From the NCBI RefSeq assembly GCF_001982635.1, contig NZ_MKFI01000007.1:124001-188000 (forward strand): DNA of 64,000 nt, written 5' to 3'. Under the pieces are notes generated by a model. That model was given only the letters and a program-made list of their open reading frames with translations, was not told where the DNA came from and did no database searches. Below, in pieces: positions 7,797 through 16,990 of the stretch. A program made the position numbers and the translations under genes. Every line of letters starts with the position of its first letter. Within the stretch, counting starts at the first letter, position 1. The DNA is from Bradyrhizobium mercantei (lineage in GTDB: Bacteria; Pseudomonadota; Alphaproteobacteria; Rhizobiales; Xanthobacteraceae).

Positions 7797-9110
7797 TCAG
7801 GCCCGCATCCGGAACCGGGCGAGATAATGCAGCCCGAACAGCGCGATCAGGAATGTGACCCAAATGGTATCCGCGCGATCGAGGAAGAAGCTCTCCATCG
7901 ACGACAGATAGAGGCCGAACAACCAGATGCGCAGGAAGAGCAGCGTCAACGGCGTATCATTGCCGCCGCGATCCGCGGCCTGGAAGTCGCGCAGCGGCTT
8001 GATGACGACAGCGGCGATCAGCAGCACGAGGCCCGGCAGGCCGGTGCCGAGCGCCATATCGAGATAGCCGTTGTGGCTGTGCGAGGCGTAGCCCGCCCAC
8101 TCCTTGCCTTCCTGCAAGTTCTGGATCGCGTTGGTGCCCCAGAACGACTCGAAGCCGTAGCCGGTCCATAGCCGCTGGTGCAGCGACTCGAGCGCGAAGG
8201 CCCAGATGTCGGCGCGGCCGGTGAATGAGGTGTCGATCGGCATCCGATCTGCGATCGCAGCCAGCGTGTCGCTCATGACAGTTCCGACGCTGAACAGATT
8301 GAGCAGCACGAGCGGCGTCAGCCACAGCAGCGCGCGGCCCCAGGTCGAGCGGATCACCGGCATCAGCGACGTCAGCATCAGCACGGCGACGCACAGCACG
8401 ATCGCGCTCTTGCCGGCGGTGAACAACAGGAACACCGCGGCGAGCCCGGTCACGGCGATGCCCGACAGCCAGCCGCCGGCCCGCAGCAAATAGATGCCGA
8501 GAAAGATCAGCATCGCCATCATCGCGGCGGCGACGTTCTTGTGGCCGAACGCGCCGCGCCAGTTGCCGGCGAGCGCCGGCTCCTGCGGATCGGTCGCCTG
8601 GTGGATCGACAGATGCGGCGCCAGGAAGACGCCGAGATAGCACGTCACGAGCAGGACCAGCGCGGCAATGCCGAACCAGCGCATCAATTCGCCCTGCGAT
8701 CTCGGCAGCAGCAGCAGCGTCGCCGTCACCACGATGACGAACACCGAGAGCGCCAGGCGCTTCAGCGAGGTAGCGGGATCAAACGAGAATATCACGGTGA
8801 CGCAGATCCAGCCCGCGAACAGCAGGAACGCCGGCGTCAGCAGCGATTTCAGCGCCGGCAGATTGTCGCGCAGGGTCAACGTCAGCATCGCGACCATCAG
8901 CACGCCGAAGAGGCCGTAGAGAAACGCCTCGCGGCCGGAGGTCACCTCGCCGACATAGAAGCCGCTCAGATCCTCGAACGGATGCAGCGAGATCCAGACC
9001 AGCAGCAGGATGCCGATGAAGAACGCGCAGCGGACGAGATCCATCACCGGCCGGCGCGCGATCTCGGCGATCAGCGCCCGGCTCTCCGCAGTGACGGACA
9101 GATCGCTCAC
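7797..9110 (-). CDS. O-antigen ligase/polymerase-like membrane protein
   Basis: A 437-residue polytopic inner-membrane protein with about 10-12 hydrophobic segments. The Wzy/WaaL-type region is recognisable: GNWRGAFGHKNVAAAMMA and, after a periplasmic loop, the GYGFESFWG and SHNGYLDMALGTGLPG segments. Such proteins polymerise or ligate undecaprenyl-linked glycans at the periplasmic face. The start is a GTG at 9110 whose GTGA overlaps the stop of the upstream glycosyltransferase, so the two are translationally coupled. It is one of two Wzy-like proteins in the cluster. Confidence 0.85.
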   Translation of the reverse strand: MSDLSVTAESRALIAEIARRPVMDLVRCAFFIGILLLVWISLHPFEDLSGFYVGEVTSGREAFLYGLFGVLMVAMLTLTLRDNLPALKSLLTPAFLLFAGWICVTVIFSFDPATSLKRLALSVFVIVVTATLLLLPRSQGELMRWFGIAALVLLVTCYLGVFLAPHLSIHQATDPQEPALAGNWRGAFGHKNVAAAMMAMLIFLGIYLLRAGGWLSGIAVTGLAAVFLLFTAGKSAIVLCVAVLMLTSLMPVIRSTWGRALLWLTPLVLLNLFSVGTVMSDTLAAIADRMPIDTSFTGRADIWAFALESLHQRLWTGYGFESFWGTNAIQNLQEGKEWAGYASHSHNGYLDMALGTGLPGLVLLIAAVVIKPLRDFQAADRGGNDTPLTLLFLRIWLFGLYLSSMESFFLDRADTIWVTFLIALFGLHYLARFRMRA

Positions 9111-10102
9111 GAGGCGATCTTGGAGGCCGCGTAAGGCTGCGGCTCGATGCCGAGCACCGCGAGCGCGCTGCCGACGGCGACCACCATCGGATGCATCGCG
9201 ATCACGGCCTGATGCTCGCGCAGCACGATACGGGTGAAGCGATACAGCGAGAACGGCACCAGGCCGAACATCTTGGCTTTCACGGCCGCGCGTGACCACA
9301 TGGTCTGCGCCGCCTTGCGCTCGATGTGATAGTTGATCGCGCCGATCCGCAAGCCGCGCCGCACGATCCAGCCGAGCTTGGTGCGGGTCGAGGGAACGGT
9401 CTCGCTGATGACCGCCTCCGTCACCCAGAAGAAGCGGAAGCCGGCGCGACGCGCCCGCGCAAAGAAGTCGTGATCGCCGCCGCCGAGGAAGTTGAAACGC
9501 AAGTCGAAGGCCGGAGCTCCGAGCCGCTCGAACACCGCACGCCGGATCAGGCAGTTGCCGCAGCCATAGATCACCGGGACGGGGCCGCTGGCATGATAGG
9601 CCGGCGCGAACGCCGGATGGCGCGTGAGCCCGCCCTTGTGCTTGTCATCGAAGTCAGGCCAGACCGGCCCGCCGATGATCTCGGCGCCGGAGCTTTCGGC
9701 CGCCTGCGCCATCCGCTCCAGCCAATCCGGCGAGGCGACCTCGTCGTCGTCGATCATCAGGAAGTTCAGCGTGTTCGGGAATGTCTCGAGCGCGGTCTCG
9801 AACGCCGCGTTGATTGCCTGGCAGTTGCCTTGCCTGGGTTCGACGATGCAGACGCCGTGAAGCCTGCCCGAATTGAGAAACTCGGCCGCGACCGGCGCGC
9901 TCTCGCAATGCGCCGCGTCATTCTCGACCACCACGACCGCGAAGCGGCGCTCCGTGCGTTGTGCCGCGATCGACTCCAACGTCAGCCGCAGATGTTTCGG
10001 CCGGCGGAAGCTCGGAATGCAGATGACGGTCTCAATGGAGCAATCCAGCGCGGGTGAGGTCGTTACCCAGGCGCGGTCAGCTGCAGCAAGCTCGGTCGAC
10101 AT
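9107..10102 (-). CDS. GT2-family glycosyltransferase
   Basis: A 331-residue family-2 glycosyltransferase. The GT-A core shows VICIPSFRRPKHLRLTLES, then the metal-binding LMIDDDEVASPDW, then GGGDHDFFARARRAGFRFFWV, close to the usual acidic catalytic region. A short C-terminal hydrophobic stretch may sit at the membrane. The ATG at 10102 has AGGAGG 8 nt upstream, better placed than the ATG at 10108. It is coupled to the Wzy-like gene by a 4-bp overlap, which ties the two to the same polymer. Sugar specificity is unknown. Confidence 0.87.
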   Translation of the reverse strand: MSTELAAADRAWVTTSPALDCSIETVICIPSFRRPKHLRLTLESIAAQRTERRFAVVVVENDAAHCESAPVAAEFLNSGRLHGVCIVEPRQGNCQAINAAFETALETFPNTLNFLMIDDDEVASPDWLERMAQAAESSGAEIIGGPVWPDFDDKHKGGLTRHPAFAPAYHASGPVPVIYGCGNCLIRRAVFERLGAPAFDLRFNFLGGGDHDFFARARRAGFRFFWVTEAVISETVPSTRTKLGWIVRRGLRIGAINYHIERKAAQTMWSRAAVKAKMFGLVPFSLYRFTRIVLREHQAVIAMHPMVVAVGSALAVLGIEPQPYAASKIAS

Positions 10103-10507
10103 CTCCATGCCCTCCTGGCAATCGCGATCCGCGAAGCACGCATCACCCCGGCACGGATCGGAATGGGACATGGCCGTCCCAAAGTGACCGACACAGGTGG
10201 CAATACGGACGCGGAGCGAACGTTACGGCGACCTCATGGCAAATTCCGCTCCACACGGCAGACGCGTTACCGCAACTTCGTCGCAAGGTTAATTTGAAGT
10301 CGAGTGAAGCGATTTGGCCGGGATAGAGCGTCGCGTTGTGGCGCGGCCTCACGACCTACCACGGCGTTAGCACCCCCTTAGGGTTAAGAGCCTGCGCGCG
10401 TGCGGGCCGGAGCGCCATGCGCCTTAACTGGCATCCAATTTGCTGATCAACCCATAAATCCCGATCGGTCCGGTCGCCACAACGCAAAACACTGCCTGAG
10501 GTTCACC
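10103..10507. other. 405-bp divergent intergenic region
   Basis: This separates the leftward glycosyltransferase from the rightward radical SAM gene and should carry promoters for both. I see GGTTAA half-sites near 10286 and 10383 and a TTAG-N7-TTAG pair near 10367, weak relatives of the CtrA box. No convincing small gene is present. Confidence 0.5.
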
Positions 10508-11596
10508 TTGAAAACGCTCGACCTCGTCTCGCTCGGCACCAAGCACGTCCGCAACGCCCTCTCGGAAGAGCTTTACCTGCGTACCGGACGCGACGTCACG
10601 CGCCCGGCCGCGATCTTCGCGGAGGTGGTCGAACGCTGCAATTACAAGTGCCGCTATTGCGACTACTGGCGCCGCCCGAACTATCGCGACGAGATGTCGA
10701 TCGCCGAGTGGCAGCGCGCGCTCGCGAGCCTGAAGGAATTCATCGGCGCCTATCATGTCGAGTTCGCCGGCGGCGAGCCCTATATCAAGAAGGGCTTTCT
10801 CGATTTGCTGCGGTTCTGCCGCGACAGCGACATCCATTGGGGCGTCACCACCAATGGCGGCGCCTACCTCAACAAGAAGATCGTGGCGCAGACCGTCGAA
10901 GCGCGCCCGTTCAACATCAACATCTCGATCGACTCCACCGACCCCAAGATCCACGACTACTCGCGCGGCGTCGAGAATTCGCTGACCGACATCGTGCAGG
11001 GCATCCGCAATGTCGCCGAGCAGCGGCGCGCCGAGGGCCTGGACTTCCCGATCATCATCAAGCCGGTCGTGCACAAGCTCAACTTTCGTCGCCTGCCCGA
11101 GATGGTCGACTGGATCCAGCAGATCGGCGCCACCGCGCTGAGCTTCCAGCCGGTCGAGCAGGGCACGCTGGAGGTTGAGGACGAACTGTGGATCGGCGAG
11201 AGCGAGATGGACGATCTCATCAAGGTCCGTGACGAGCTGCTGCGGCTGAAGCGCGCGGGCGCGCCGATCCTCAACGGCGAAGCCGTGCTGCGGGCCTGGC
11301 CGAACCATTTCCGCCGCGAGAAGGCGCCGAAGGAAGTGATGCCCTGCCGTGTCGGCATGCGGAATTACTTCATCCGCTCCGACGGCCGCCTTGAAGTCTG
11401 CTGGTTCTTCAAGCCGATCGGCAATGTGCGCACCCAGACCGCGCGCGAGATCTGGTACAGCGAGGAAGCGCAGGCGCGACGCAAGGAGACCATCGCCTGC
11501 GACAAGCTCTGCCTGTTCACCTGCCTTGCGCAGCGCACGCTCCAGGACAAGCTGAAGATGGGCCTGACGCTTTTGACCAACACCAAGGCCGCCTGA
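10508..11596 (+). CDS. Radical SAM protein with SPASM-like C-terminus
   Basis: A 362-residue radical SAM protein. The CxxxCxxC cluster motif (CNYKCRYC: Cys44, Cys48, Cys51) binds the [4Fe-4S] that cleaves S-adenosylmethionine, followed by the GGEP motif (FAGGEPYI). Downstream cysteines 280, 298, 331, 335 and 339 form a SPASM-like auxiliary-cluster region. I chose the TTG at 10508 because GAGG sits 6 nt upstream; in-frame ATGs further left lack a good site. It lies inside the polysaccharide cluster, with no peptide precursor in sight, so the substrate may be a sugar or a protein. It is not HpnH by sequence. A terminator follows. Confidence 0.85.
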   Translation: MKTLDLVSLGTKHVRNALSEELYLRTGRDVTRPAAIFAEVVERCNYKCRYCDYWRRPNYRDEMSIAEWQRALASLKEFIGAYHVEFAGGEPYIKKGFLDLLRFCRDSDIHWGVTTNGGAYLNKKIVAQTVEARPFNINISIDSTDPKIHDYSRGVENSLTDIVQGIRNVAEQRRAEGLDFPIIIKPVVHKLNFRRLPEMVDWIQQIGATALSFQPVEQGTLEVEDELWIGESEMDDLIKVRDELLRLKRAGAPILNGEAVLRAWPNHFRREKAPKEVMPCRVGMRNYFIRSDGRLEVCWFFKPIGNVRTQTAREIWYSEEAQARRKETIACDKLCLFTCLAQRTLQDKLKMGLTLLTNTKAA

Positions 11597-11614
11597 CGCG
11601 GCAACATGAACGAC

Positions 11615-11649
11615 AAAGCCCGGCCAGTCAGAGGACTGTCCGGGCTTTT
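11615..11649. terminator. Bidirectional intrinsic terminator
   Basis: AAAGCCCGG at 11615-11623 pairs with CCGGGCTTT at 11640-11648, with an inner CAGTC/GACTG stem and a T-run on the plus strand (and A-run upstream for the minus strand). It lies between the convergent radical SAM and glycoside hydrolase genes. Confidence 0.85.
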
Positions 11650-11673
11650 GCTTGAGCGGATGGATGGAGCCGG

Positions 11674-12642
11674 TCAGCCCGCGAACAATTTGCGGAACAG
11701 GCTAGCCGACTCCAGAAACTGGCCGTTGTCGATCTGCGTCGGCCACAGGCCATCGACATCGAAATAGGCCGCATAGGCGATCGAAGCCTGGTTGGCGGCG
11801 AACCAATCGTGCATCTGTTGCACGAAAACGGCATTGTCGCCGGACTGGCCGACACCCCATTCCGGATAGCTCATCAGCTTGCCATGGCTCGCCGCGAACG
11901 CGCGCTGCCATTCCAGGCCGAACGGTGCCTTGAGGTAGGAATTGGTCCAGCGCTCCGCCGCGCTGCCCTCCGATTTGAAATCGTAGACGTCGAGGCCGAT
12001 GGTGTCGACGACATCATCGCCGGGATAGGCGGCGTCCGCCGGCATGTCCTGAGGTCCCCAGCCCGGACACCAGTCGAACTTGAAGCTGCCGGAGCGCGCG
12101 CGAAAGATCGCGACGACACGGCGGAACGCCGCAATGTAGTCGTCCTCATGCCCCTTGGCGAACCAGCCCATGTTGGAGATGTTCATCTCCCAGCCGAGGC
12201 GGATGATCGCTTTCGGCTGCGCTTCTCCGATCGCGCGCGCGGCCGCTTCGAATTCGGCATCATGCAGGCCGCCAGCGACATCGGCGAGCGGCGTGCCGGT
12301 GATGGTGAGCGGCACCGACCAGACGACGTTGCGAGCTGGATTGAGCTTCTTCCAGAGCCCGGGCACCCAGTCCAGTTTGTGAAAATCCTCCCAGCTGCTC
12401 TGGCCGTAGAAGTCGACGCCAGGCACCGACGAGCGCGGCCGGTTGAGCCATCTCTCCCAGGCCTGCAGCACATGCTCGCGGCCGGTCTCGCCCCAATTGA
12501 CGAAGGCGCCGGCGAACCGCGCCGAGTTCGCGCCGAGCCGTGACCGGGTTGGCGGTGCGGCCCGCGCGGTCGAAAATCCGCTCAAGGTGAGACCGGCGAG
12601 TACAAGGGCACCGCGCCGCGTGATTCCGCGATCAGCCGTCAT
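11674..12642 (-). CDS. Exported GH26-like glycoside hydrolase
   Basis: A 322-residue protein with a twin-arginine type leader (ITRRGALVLAGLTLSGF, then an ARA cleavage region), so it is probably folded before export. The body resembles GH26-type beta-glycanases: Glu152 in RLGWEMN is the likely acid/base and Glu261 in YPEWGV the likely nucleophile. The residue before the acid/base is Trp, where GH26 enzymes usually have His, so the family call is provisional. It would cut or trim the cluster's polymer in the periplasm. Transcribed leftward, convergent with the radical SAM gene. Confidence 0.75.
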   Translation of the reverse strand: MTADRGITRRGALVLAGLTLSGFSTARAAPPTRSRLGANSARFAGAFVNWGETGREHVLQAWERWLNRPRSSVPGVDFYGQSSWEDFHKLDWVPGLWKKLNPARNVVWSVPLTITGTPLADVAGGLHDAEFEAAARAIGEAQPKAIIRLGWEMNISNMGWFAKGHEDDYIAAFRRVVAIFRARSGSFKFDWCPGWGPQDMPADAAYPGDDVVDTIGLDVYDFKSEGSAAERWTNSYLKAPFGLEWQRAFAASHGKLMSYPEWGVGQSGDNAVFVQQMHDWFAANQASIAYAAYFDVDGLWPTQIDNGQFLESASLFRKLFAG

Positions 12643-12905
12643 AGCGCGCCCCAGCGAACCCGCCCGCGGCGCGCGTGCCAAAAGCACACAGCGCCGACAG
12701 CGCTGGTGTCTCGAAATGGATTGACCGTGCGGCCGGCCGTTCGGCCGTGCCGCTTGCCCACCGGAAATGCCACCAAAATTGCATACGCATCCACCTGCGC
12801 CGACCGCGTCGGCAATCGAGCCACGAACACTGCAATATCCGGGCAAGGTCGCGATCCAGCGTCAAAATCGCGCGGCCAGGCGATTATGACCGATCCGTTA
12901 ACCGC

Positions 12906-12919
12906 GACGACGCGTCGTC
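12906..12919. promoter_or_regulatory. Perfect 14-bp palindrome
   Basis: GACGACGCGTCGTC is a perfect palindrome directly beside the CtrA-like box, upstream of the DUF6492-flippase operon. It may be a regulator site; no known factor is assigned. Confidence 0.3.
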
Positions 12920-12920
12920 A

Positions 12921-12936
12921 TTTACCAATGATTAAC
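12921..12936 (+). promoter_or_regulatory. CtrA-like box upstream of the DUF6492 operon
   Basis: TTTA-N7-TTAAC matches the alphaproteobacterial CtrA consensus TTAA-N7-TTAAC with one mismatch, and continues as TTAACCAT, the extended half-site. It lies about 125 bp before the DUF6492 start. Confidence 0.4.
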
Positions 12937-13061
12937 CATCTGCGCCGCGGATAGGGTCATCAAAACTCTCCGGCACCGATCTTGCTGAACTGAGCTTCAG
13001 GACAAGTCCGGCGGTCGACGATGTTCCGCCCTGAAACGGTGTCGCCGGAGAAAGTTACAAG

Positions 13062-13988
13062 ATGAACCCTGTCGCGTTATTGACCCCGACCTATGGGCGC
13101 GATCTGGAAATCTGCACGCTGCTTTGCGAGAGCGTGGATCGCCACGTCACGTCCTTCTCCAAGCATTATCTGCTGGTGCCGGATTGCGACCTGCCGCTGT
13201 TCGCGCCGCTCGCCAGCGAGCGCCGCATCATCATTCCGGCCTCGTCCTTCCTGCCCGACTGGCTGCGGCCGCTGCCGCGCATGATCCAGCGCAACCGCCG
13301 CCAGTTCTGGTGGTCGCTGCGCGCCAAGCCGGTCAACGGCTGGCATGTGCAGCAGATCCTGAAGATCGCGGCGACGATCGCGCTGCCCTATGAGCGGTTC
13401 TGCATCCTGGATTCCGACATCGTGTTCTTCCGCGATTTCGATCTGGCGCGCTTCCAGTATCCGAATACGATCCCGCTGCTGAAGATGACGGACGCCGTCA
13501 CCGCGGACCAGCCGCGCCATTCGCGCTGGCTCGAGACCAGCCACCAGCTGATCGGCCTGCCGACGCCGCCGTTCCCGGCGCCGGATTTCATCGGGCACAT
13601 CATCTTCTGGGACAGGCAGACCACAAGCGCACTCGCCGCGCGCATCGAGACGGTCACCGGCAAGAGCTGGATCGAGGCGCTGTGCCGGACCCGCGAGTTC
13701 TCTGAATATCTGCTGTACGGCTTCTTCGTCGAGAACGACGAGGCGTCTGCGCTGCGTCACTCCGTGGTGCCGAAGACGCAATGCGTCAGCTACTGGGATG
13801 ATCCGACCTTGAGCAAGGACGAACTCACCCGGCTGCTGCTGCGCGCCAACAAGGATGACGTCGCGTTCTCGATCGCGTCCTTCTCGGGCACGCCGGTCGC
13901 GACCATTCGCGAGGTCGTGGCCGAGAGCGACGCCATCCTGGCGTCGTCGGCGGCTGCAAGACCGGCGGAGCTTGCCGCATCATGCTGA
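13062..13988 (+). CDS. DUF6492 family protein, glycosyltransferase-like
   Basis: A 308-residue DUF6492 protein. The N-terminus (VALLTPTYGRDLEICTLLCESVDR) and the acidic LDSDIVFFRDFD motif (Asp117 and Asp119, a DxD) resemble GT-A glycosyltransferases, so it may transfer a sugar, although the family's activity is not established. The last 7 bp overlap the flippase start (ATGCTGA), so it heads a tightly coupled operon with flippase, methyltransferase and deacetylase genes. No signal peptide or membrane helix. Confidence 0.82.
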   Translation: MNPVALLTPTYGRDLEICTLLCESVDRHVTSFSKHYLLVPDCDLPLFAPLASERRIIIPASSFLPDWLRPLPRMIQRNRRQFWWSLRAKPVNGWHVQQILKIAATIALPYERFCILDSDIVFFRDFDLARFQYPNTIPLLKMTDAVTADQPRHSRWLETSHQLIGLPTPPFPAPDFIGHIIFWDRQTTSALAARIETVTGKSWIEALCRTREFSEYLLYGFFVENDEASALRHSVVPKTQCVSYWDDPTLSKDELTRLLLRANKDDVAFSIASFSGTPVATIREVVAESDAILASSAAARPAELAASC

Positions 13989-15424
13989 TCGGACAGGCCA
14001 GCATCAACCTGACCGCCAACGTCCTTTCGGCGTTGCTCGGGCTCGCGAGCGTGTTCATCTTCACGCGGCTGTTTGCGCCGCATGACTATGGCGTCTACCT
14101 GCTGGGCACGGGTTTCGCATCCGTCATTTCGGTCTTTCTGGTCGGCTGGTTTCGCAACCTGATCCTCAGCGGCCATGGCCGTGATGACGGCACCGACATC
14201 CGCGGCCTGGTGGCGTCGGGCTATCTGATTTCCTGCCTCGCTGCACCGATCGCCTACCTGCTGGCGCGTCTCGTCGGGCTCGATCCGGCTGCCGCGCTTG
14301 CCGCCGTCATTGTCGCAATTGCGATCGGCCTGTTCGAGCTGACGCAGGATCTGCTGCGTGCCAGGCTGAAGGCGCTCTCGGTGATGAGGGCAACGCTGGT
14401 TCGCGCCGGCGCCCTGCTCGGCTTCGGCGCCGTCGTTGCGCTGGTCAGCCCAACCGGCGTCCTGCTGTTGCTCGCGGCCGCCACCGCCTATCTCGTTGCC
14501 GCGCTGGTGCAGTCGCGCAGCGCATGGCGCGGCACCACCGTCAGTTTCGACCGCGCCGAGCTGCGCACGCTCGCCCGCACCGGCCTGCCGCTGACCGTGT
14601 CGCTGACGCTGCTCGCGATCTCGAGCGTGACCGATCGTTTCATGATCGCAAACCTGATCGGCGCGGCCGATGCCGGCAAATATGTCGCGGCGCTCGACCT
14701 GGTGCGCCAGACCCTGATGATGCCGGCGATGAGCATGGCGGCGGCGTTCTTTCCCATGGCCGTGCAGATCCACGCCCGGCACGGCGACGCTGCGGTCAGG
14801 AGCCACCTCGCCGACTGCCTCGAACTGCTCGCCGGCGTCACGCTGCCGGCCTGTCTCGGCTTTGCCTTGATCGCCCCGCACGTCGCCAACGTCATCCTCG
14901 GCACAGACTTCCGCGCGCTGGCGAGCGAGATCATGCCGATCATCGCGGCGGCCGTGCTGTTCCAGGTGCTGACGCAGCAATATCTGCATGCGAGCTTCCT
15001 GCTGTCGGGACGCAACTCCTTCTATCTGATCAACACCGCCTCGATCATCGCAGCCAACGTGATCCTGTCTTACGTGCTGGTCGGCTTCTACGGCACGATC
15101 GGGGCGGCCTGGGCGCGCCTCGGCGCCGACATCACGGGCTTTGCCTGCGCGTTGATCCTGAGCCGCTTCGCTTATCCGATTCCAATCCCGCTCGGCCGCC
15201 TCGCTCTGATCGTGATCGCCGCGCTCGCGATGGCGCTCACCGTCGGAGCGCTGGACCGCGCCCTGCAACTTTCCGATCTGCCTGCCAGCATCGTGCTGGT
15301 CGGCGCAGGGTCCACCGTCTACGCCGCGCTGTGCTGGCTGCTCGACATTGCGCACCTGCGCCGCCGGCTGAAGCGGGGTCTTCTCATGTTCCGCACCAGA
15401 TTCGCAAACAGCAACGTTGGATGA
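13982..15424 (+). CDS. Wzx-type polysaccharide flippase
   Basis: A 480-residue inner-membrane protein with about 12-14 hydrophobic helices, the size and pattern of MOP-superfamily oligosaccharide flippases. The opening (ASINLTANVLSALLGLASVF, then FTRLFAPHDYGVYLLG) is typical of the polysaccharide-biosynthesis flippase group. It would move the undecaprenyl-linked repeat unit to the periplasm. It overlaps the DUF6492 gene by 7 bp and the methyltransferase reading frame at its 3' end, which indicates an operon. Confidence 0.9.
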   Translation: MLIGQASINLTANVLSALLGLASVFIFTRLFAPHDYGVYLLGTGFASVISVFLVGWFRNLILSGHGRDDGTDIRGLVASGYLISCLAAPIAYLLARLVGLDPAAALAAVIVAIAIGLFELTQDLLRARLKALSVMRATLVRAGALLGFGAVVALVSPTGVLLLLAAATAYLVAALVQSRSAWRGTTVSFDRAELRTLARTGLPLTVSLTLLAISSVTDRFMIANLIGAADAGKYVAALDLVRQTLMMPAMSMAAAFFPMAVQIHARHGDAAVRSHLADCLELLAGVTLPACLGFALIAPHVANVILGTDFRALASEIMPIIAAAVLFQVLTQQYLHASFLLSGRNSFYLINTASIIAANVILSYVLVGFYGTIGAAWARLGADITGFACALILSRFAYPIPIPLGRLALIVIAALAMALTVGALDRALQLSDLPASIVLVGAGSTVYAALCWLLDIAHLRRRLKRGLLMFRTRFANSNVG

Positions 15425-15428
15425 GCCG

Positions 15429-16238
15429 ATGCCCAAGTCCCTTGCGCTCGCTACGCGTCCCGCCCCGATCGCCGAACTCTCGATGCCTATCCCTGCTGAA
15501 ATTCATCCGGATTCCCTACTCGCCTTGCCGCCCGGCGAGGCCAAGCAGAGCCTGCTCACGGTGCATAGCATCCTCGACGCCCGGCTGCCGGCCGGCCCGC
15601 TCGCGATCTACGAGGCCGGCGGCGGCTCGACCAGCTATCTGCCGCTCGGCGTGCTGCGCCGTGCGCATGTGACCGTCGTTGACATCGACCCCGACCAGAT
15701 CCGCAACAACAGCTATGCGCAGGAAGCGATTCTCGGCGACATCCAGACCTATCGCCCGCCGCAGCGTTTCGATTTGATCATCTGCTACAACGTGATCGAG
15801 CACATCCCTGATGTGGACGCCGTGCTGCGCCGATTCTGCGAGGCGTTGAAGCCGAACGGGCTGCTGCTGATCGGCGCGCCGAACCCGAAATCGCTGTCGG
15901 GCATCGTCACGAAGTATTCTCCGCACTGGTTCCACGTCTGGTTCTACCGTCATGTGCGCGGCGAAAAGAACGCGGGGCTGCCCGGCGAGGCGCCGTTCCC
16001 GACCCATTTCCATCCGCTCGTTAGCCTCGACAAGCTCGAGGCATTCGTGGCCGGCCGCGGACTACAGGTCATCTACCGGAAGAAATACGAGAGCCCGCGC
16101 TATCCCGAGATGCGCCGGCGCAAGCCGTTGCTCGCCGCGATCATCGACGCGGCAGCGAAGGCGATGAATGCAGTGTTGCCGGGCAAGATCGACGTCCGGC
16201 ACGGCGACTATCATGTGATCCTGCGAAAGCTTGGCTAA
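15429..16238 (+). CDS. Class I SAM-dependent methyltransferase
   Basis: A 269-residue class I methyltransferase. SAM-binding motif I is IYEAGGGSTSYLP, the acidic motif II is VTVVDIDPDQI, and the post-motif region FDLIICYNVIEHIPDVDAVLRRF is the common EHIPD form. The ATG at 15429 is preferred; a TTG at 15417 in the same frame is possible and would increase overlap with the flippase gene. It probably O-methylates a sugar or lipid-linked intermediate. It ends where the deacetylase begins (TAATG). Confidence 0.87.
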   Translation: MPKSLALATRPAPIAELSMPIPAEIHPDSLLALPPGEAKQSLLTVHSILDARLPAGPLAIYEAGGGSTSYLPLGVLRRAHVTVVDIDPDQIRNNSYAQEAILGDIQTYRPPQRFDLIICYNVIEHIPDVDAVLRRFCEALKPNGLLLIGAPNPKSLSGIVTKYSPHWFHVWFYRHVRGEKNAGLPGEAPFPTHFHPLVSLDKLEAFVAGRGLQVIYRKKYESPRYPEMRRRKPLLAAIIDAAAKAMNAVLPGKIDVRHGDYHVILRKLG

Positions 16239-16990
16239 TGAACGCATTGTGGTCGGAAGCGCGGGTCAAGGTCAGCCACCGGCTGGCGATGCATGTGCAG
16301 GTCGAGCGTTTCCGCCTGAACAATGCCGCGCCGATGGTGACCTTCACCTTTGACGATCTGCCGAAGAGCGCGGCGACGTTCGGCGCCGACATTCTCGAAT
16401 CCTACGGCGCCCGCGGCACGTTCTACGTCTCGGGCGGGCTGGTTGGGCTCGACGCGCCCGACTGGGTCACCGGAAACTCCGACGACGTCGTCTCGCTGCA
16501 TCGCCGCGGCCATGAGGTCGGCTGCCACACCTTCTCGCACCGCCGCGCCTGCGATCTCGACGAGACGTCGCTCGCCGCGGAGATCGCGCGCAACCGCACC
16601 TATTTCCATTCACTCGACCCGACCATGCCGGTCGAGACCTTCGCCTATCCGTTCGGCTACGGCTCCTACGCGCGGAAGCACCAGTTGAAGTCCGAATTCC
16701 GCACCTGCCGCAGCATCGTGCCGGGCGTCAACAGCGGCGAGGTCGACCTGCAATTCCTCCGTGCCATGCCGCTGATCGACCGCCAGATGTCTCGCGAGCG
16801 GATCGATGTGGCCTTCACCGAGGCGGCAAACGTGAACGGCTGGTTAATTTTCTACAGCCACGACGTCGCCGACGAGCCGAGCCTCTATGGCTGCACGCCG
16901 GACCTGATGACCTACGCGCTGGAAGCGGCGGCGCGGCGCAATGTCCCTGTCCTGACCATGGCGGAGGCGTTCCGATGCGCCCGCGCTTAA
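16238..16990 (+). CDS. Polysaccharide deacetylase (NodB-type, CE4)
   Basis: A 250-residue NodB-homology deacetylase. Motif 1 is VTFTFDDLPKSA with the catalytic Asp, motif 2 is HTFSHRRA with both metal-binding histidines, and motif 3 is AYPFGYGS. GARGTFYVSGG is the usual strand between motifs 1 and 2. It should remove N- or O-acetyl groups from a glycan. There is no signal peptide, so it may act on lipid-linked or cytosolic intermediates. The start overlaps the methyltransferase stop by 1 bp; it ends the four-gene operon. Confidence 0.9.
   Translation: MNALWSEARVKVSHRLAMHVQVERFRLNNAAPMVTFTFDDLPKSAATFGADILESYGARGTFYVSGGLVGLDAPDWVTGNSDDVVSLHRRGHEVGCHTFSHRRACDLDETSLAAEIARNRTYFHSLDPTMPVETFAYPFGYGSYARKHQLKSEFRTCRSIVPGVNSGEVDLQFLRAMPLIDRQMSRERIDVAFTEAANVNGWLIFYSHDVADEPSLYGCTPDLMTYALEAAARRNVPVLTMAEAFRCARA

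Larger units (their letters stand above)
12643..13061. other. 419-bp divergent intergenic region
   Basis: It lies between the leftward GH26-like gene and the rightward DUF6492 operon. It contains a perfect 14-bp palindrome at 12906-12919 and an adjacent CtrA-like box at 12921-12936. The remainder reads as GC-rich non-coding sequence; short reading frames here have no recognisable content. Confidence 0.5.

Noticed and set aside
10400..10507. 36-codon extension of the radical SAM protein
   Set aside because: The extra residues look non-coding, and the TTG at 10508 has a well-spaced GAGG.
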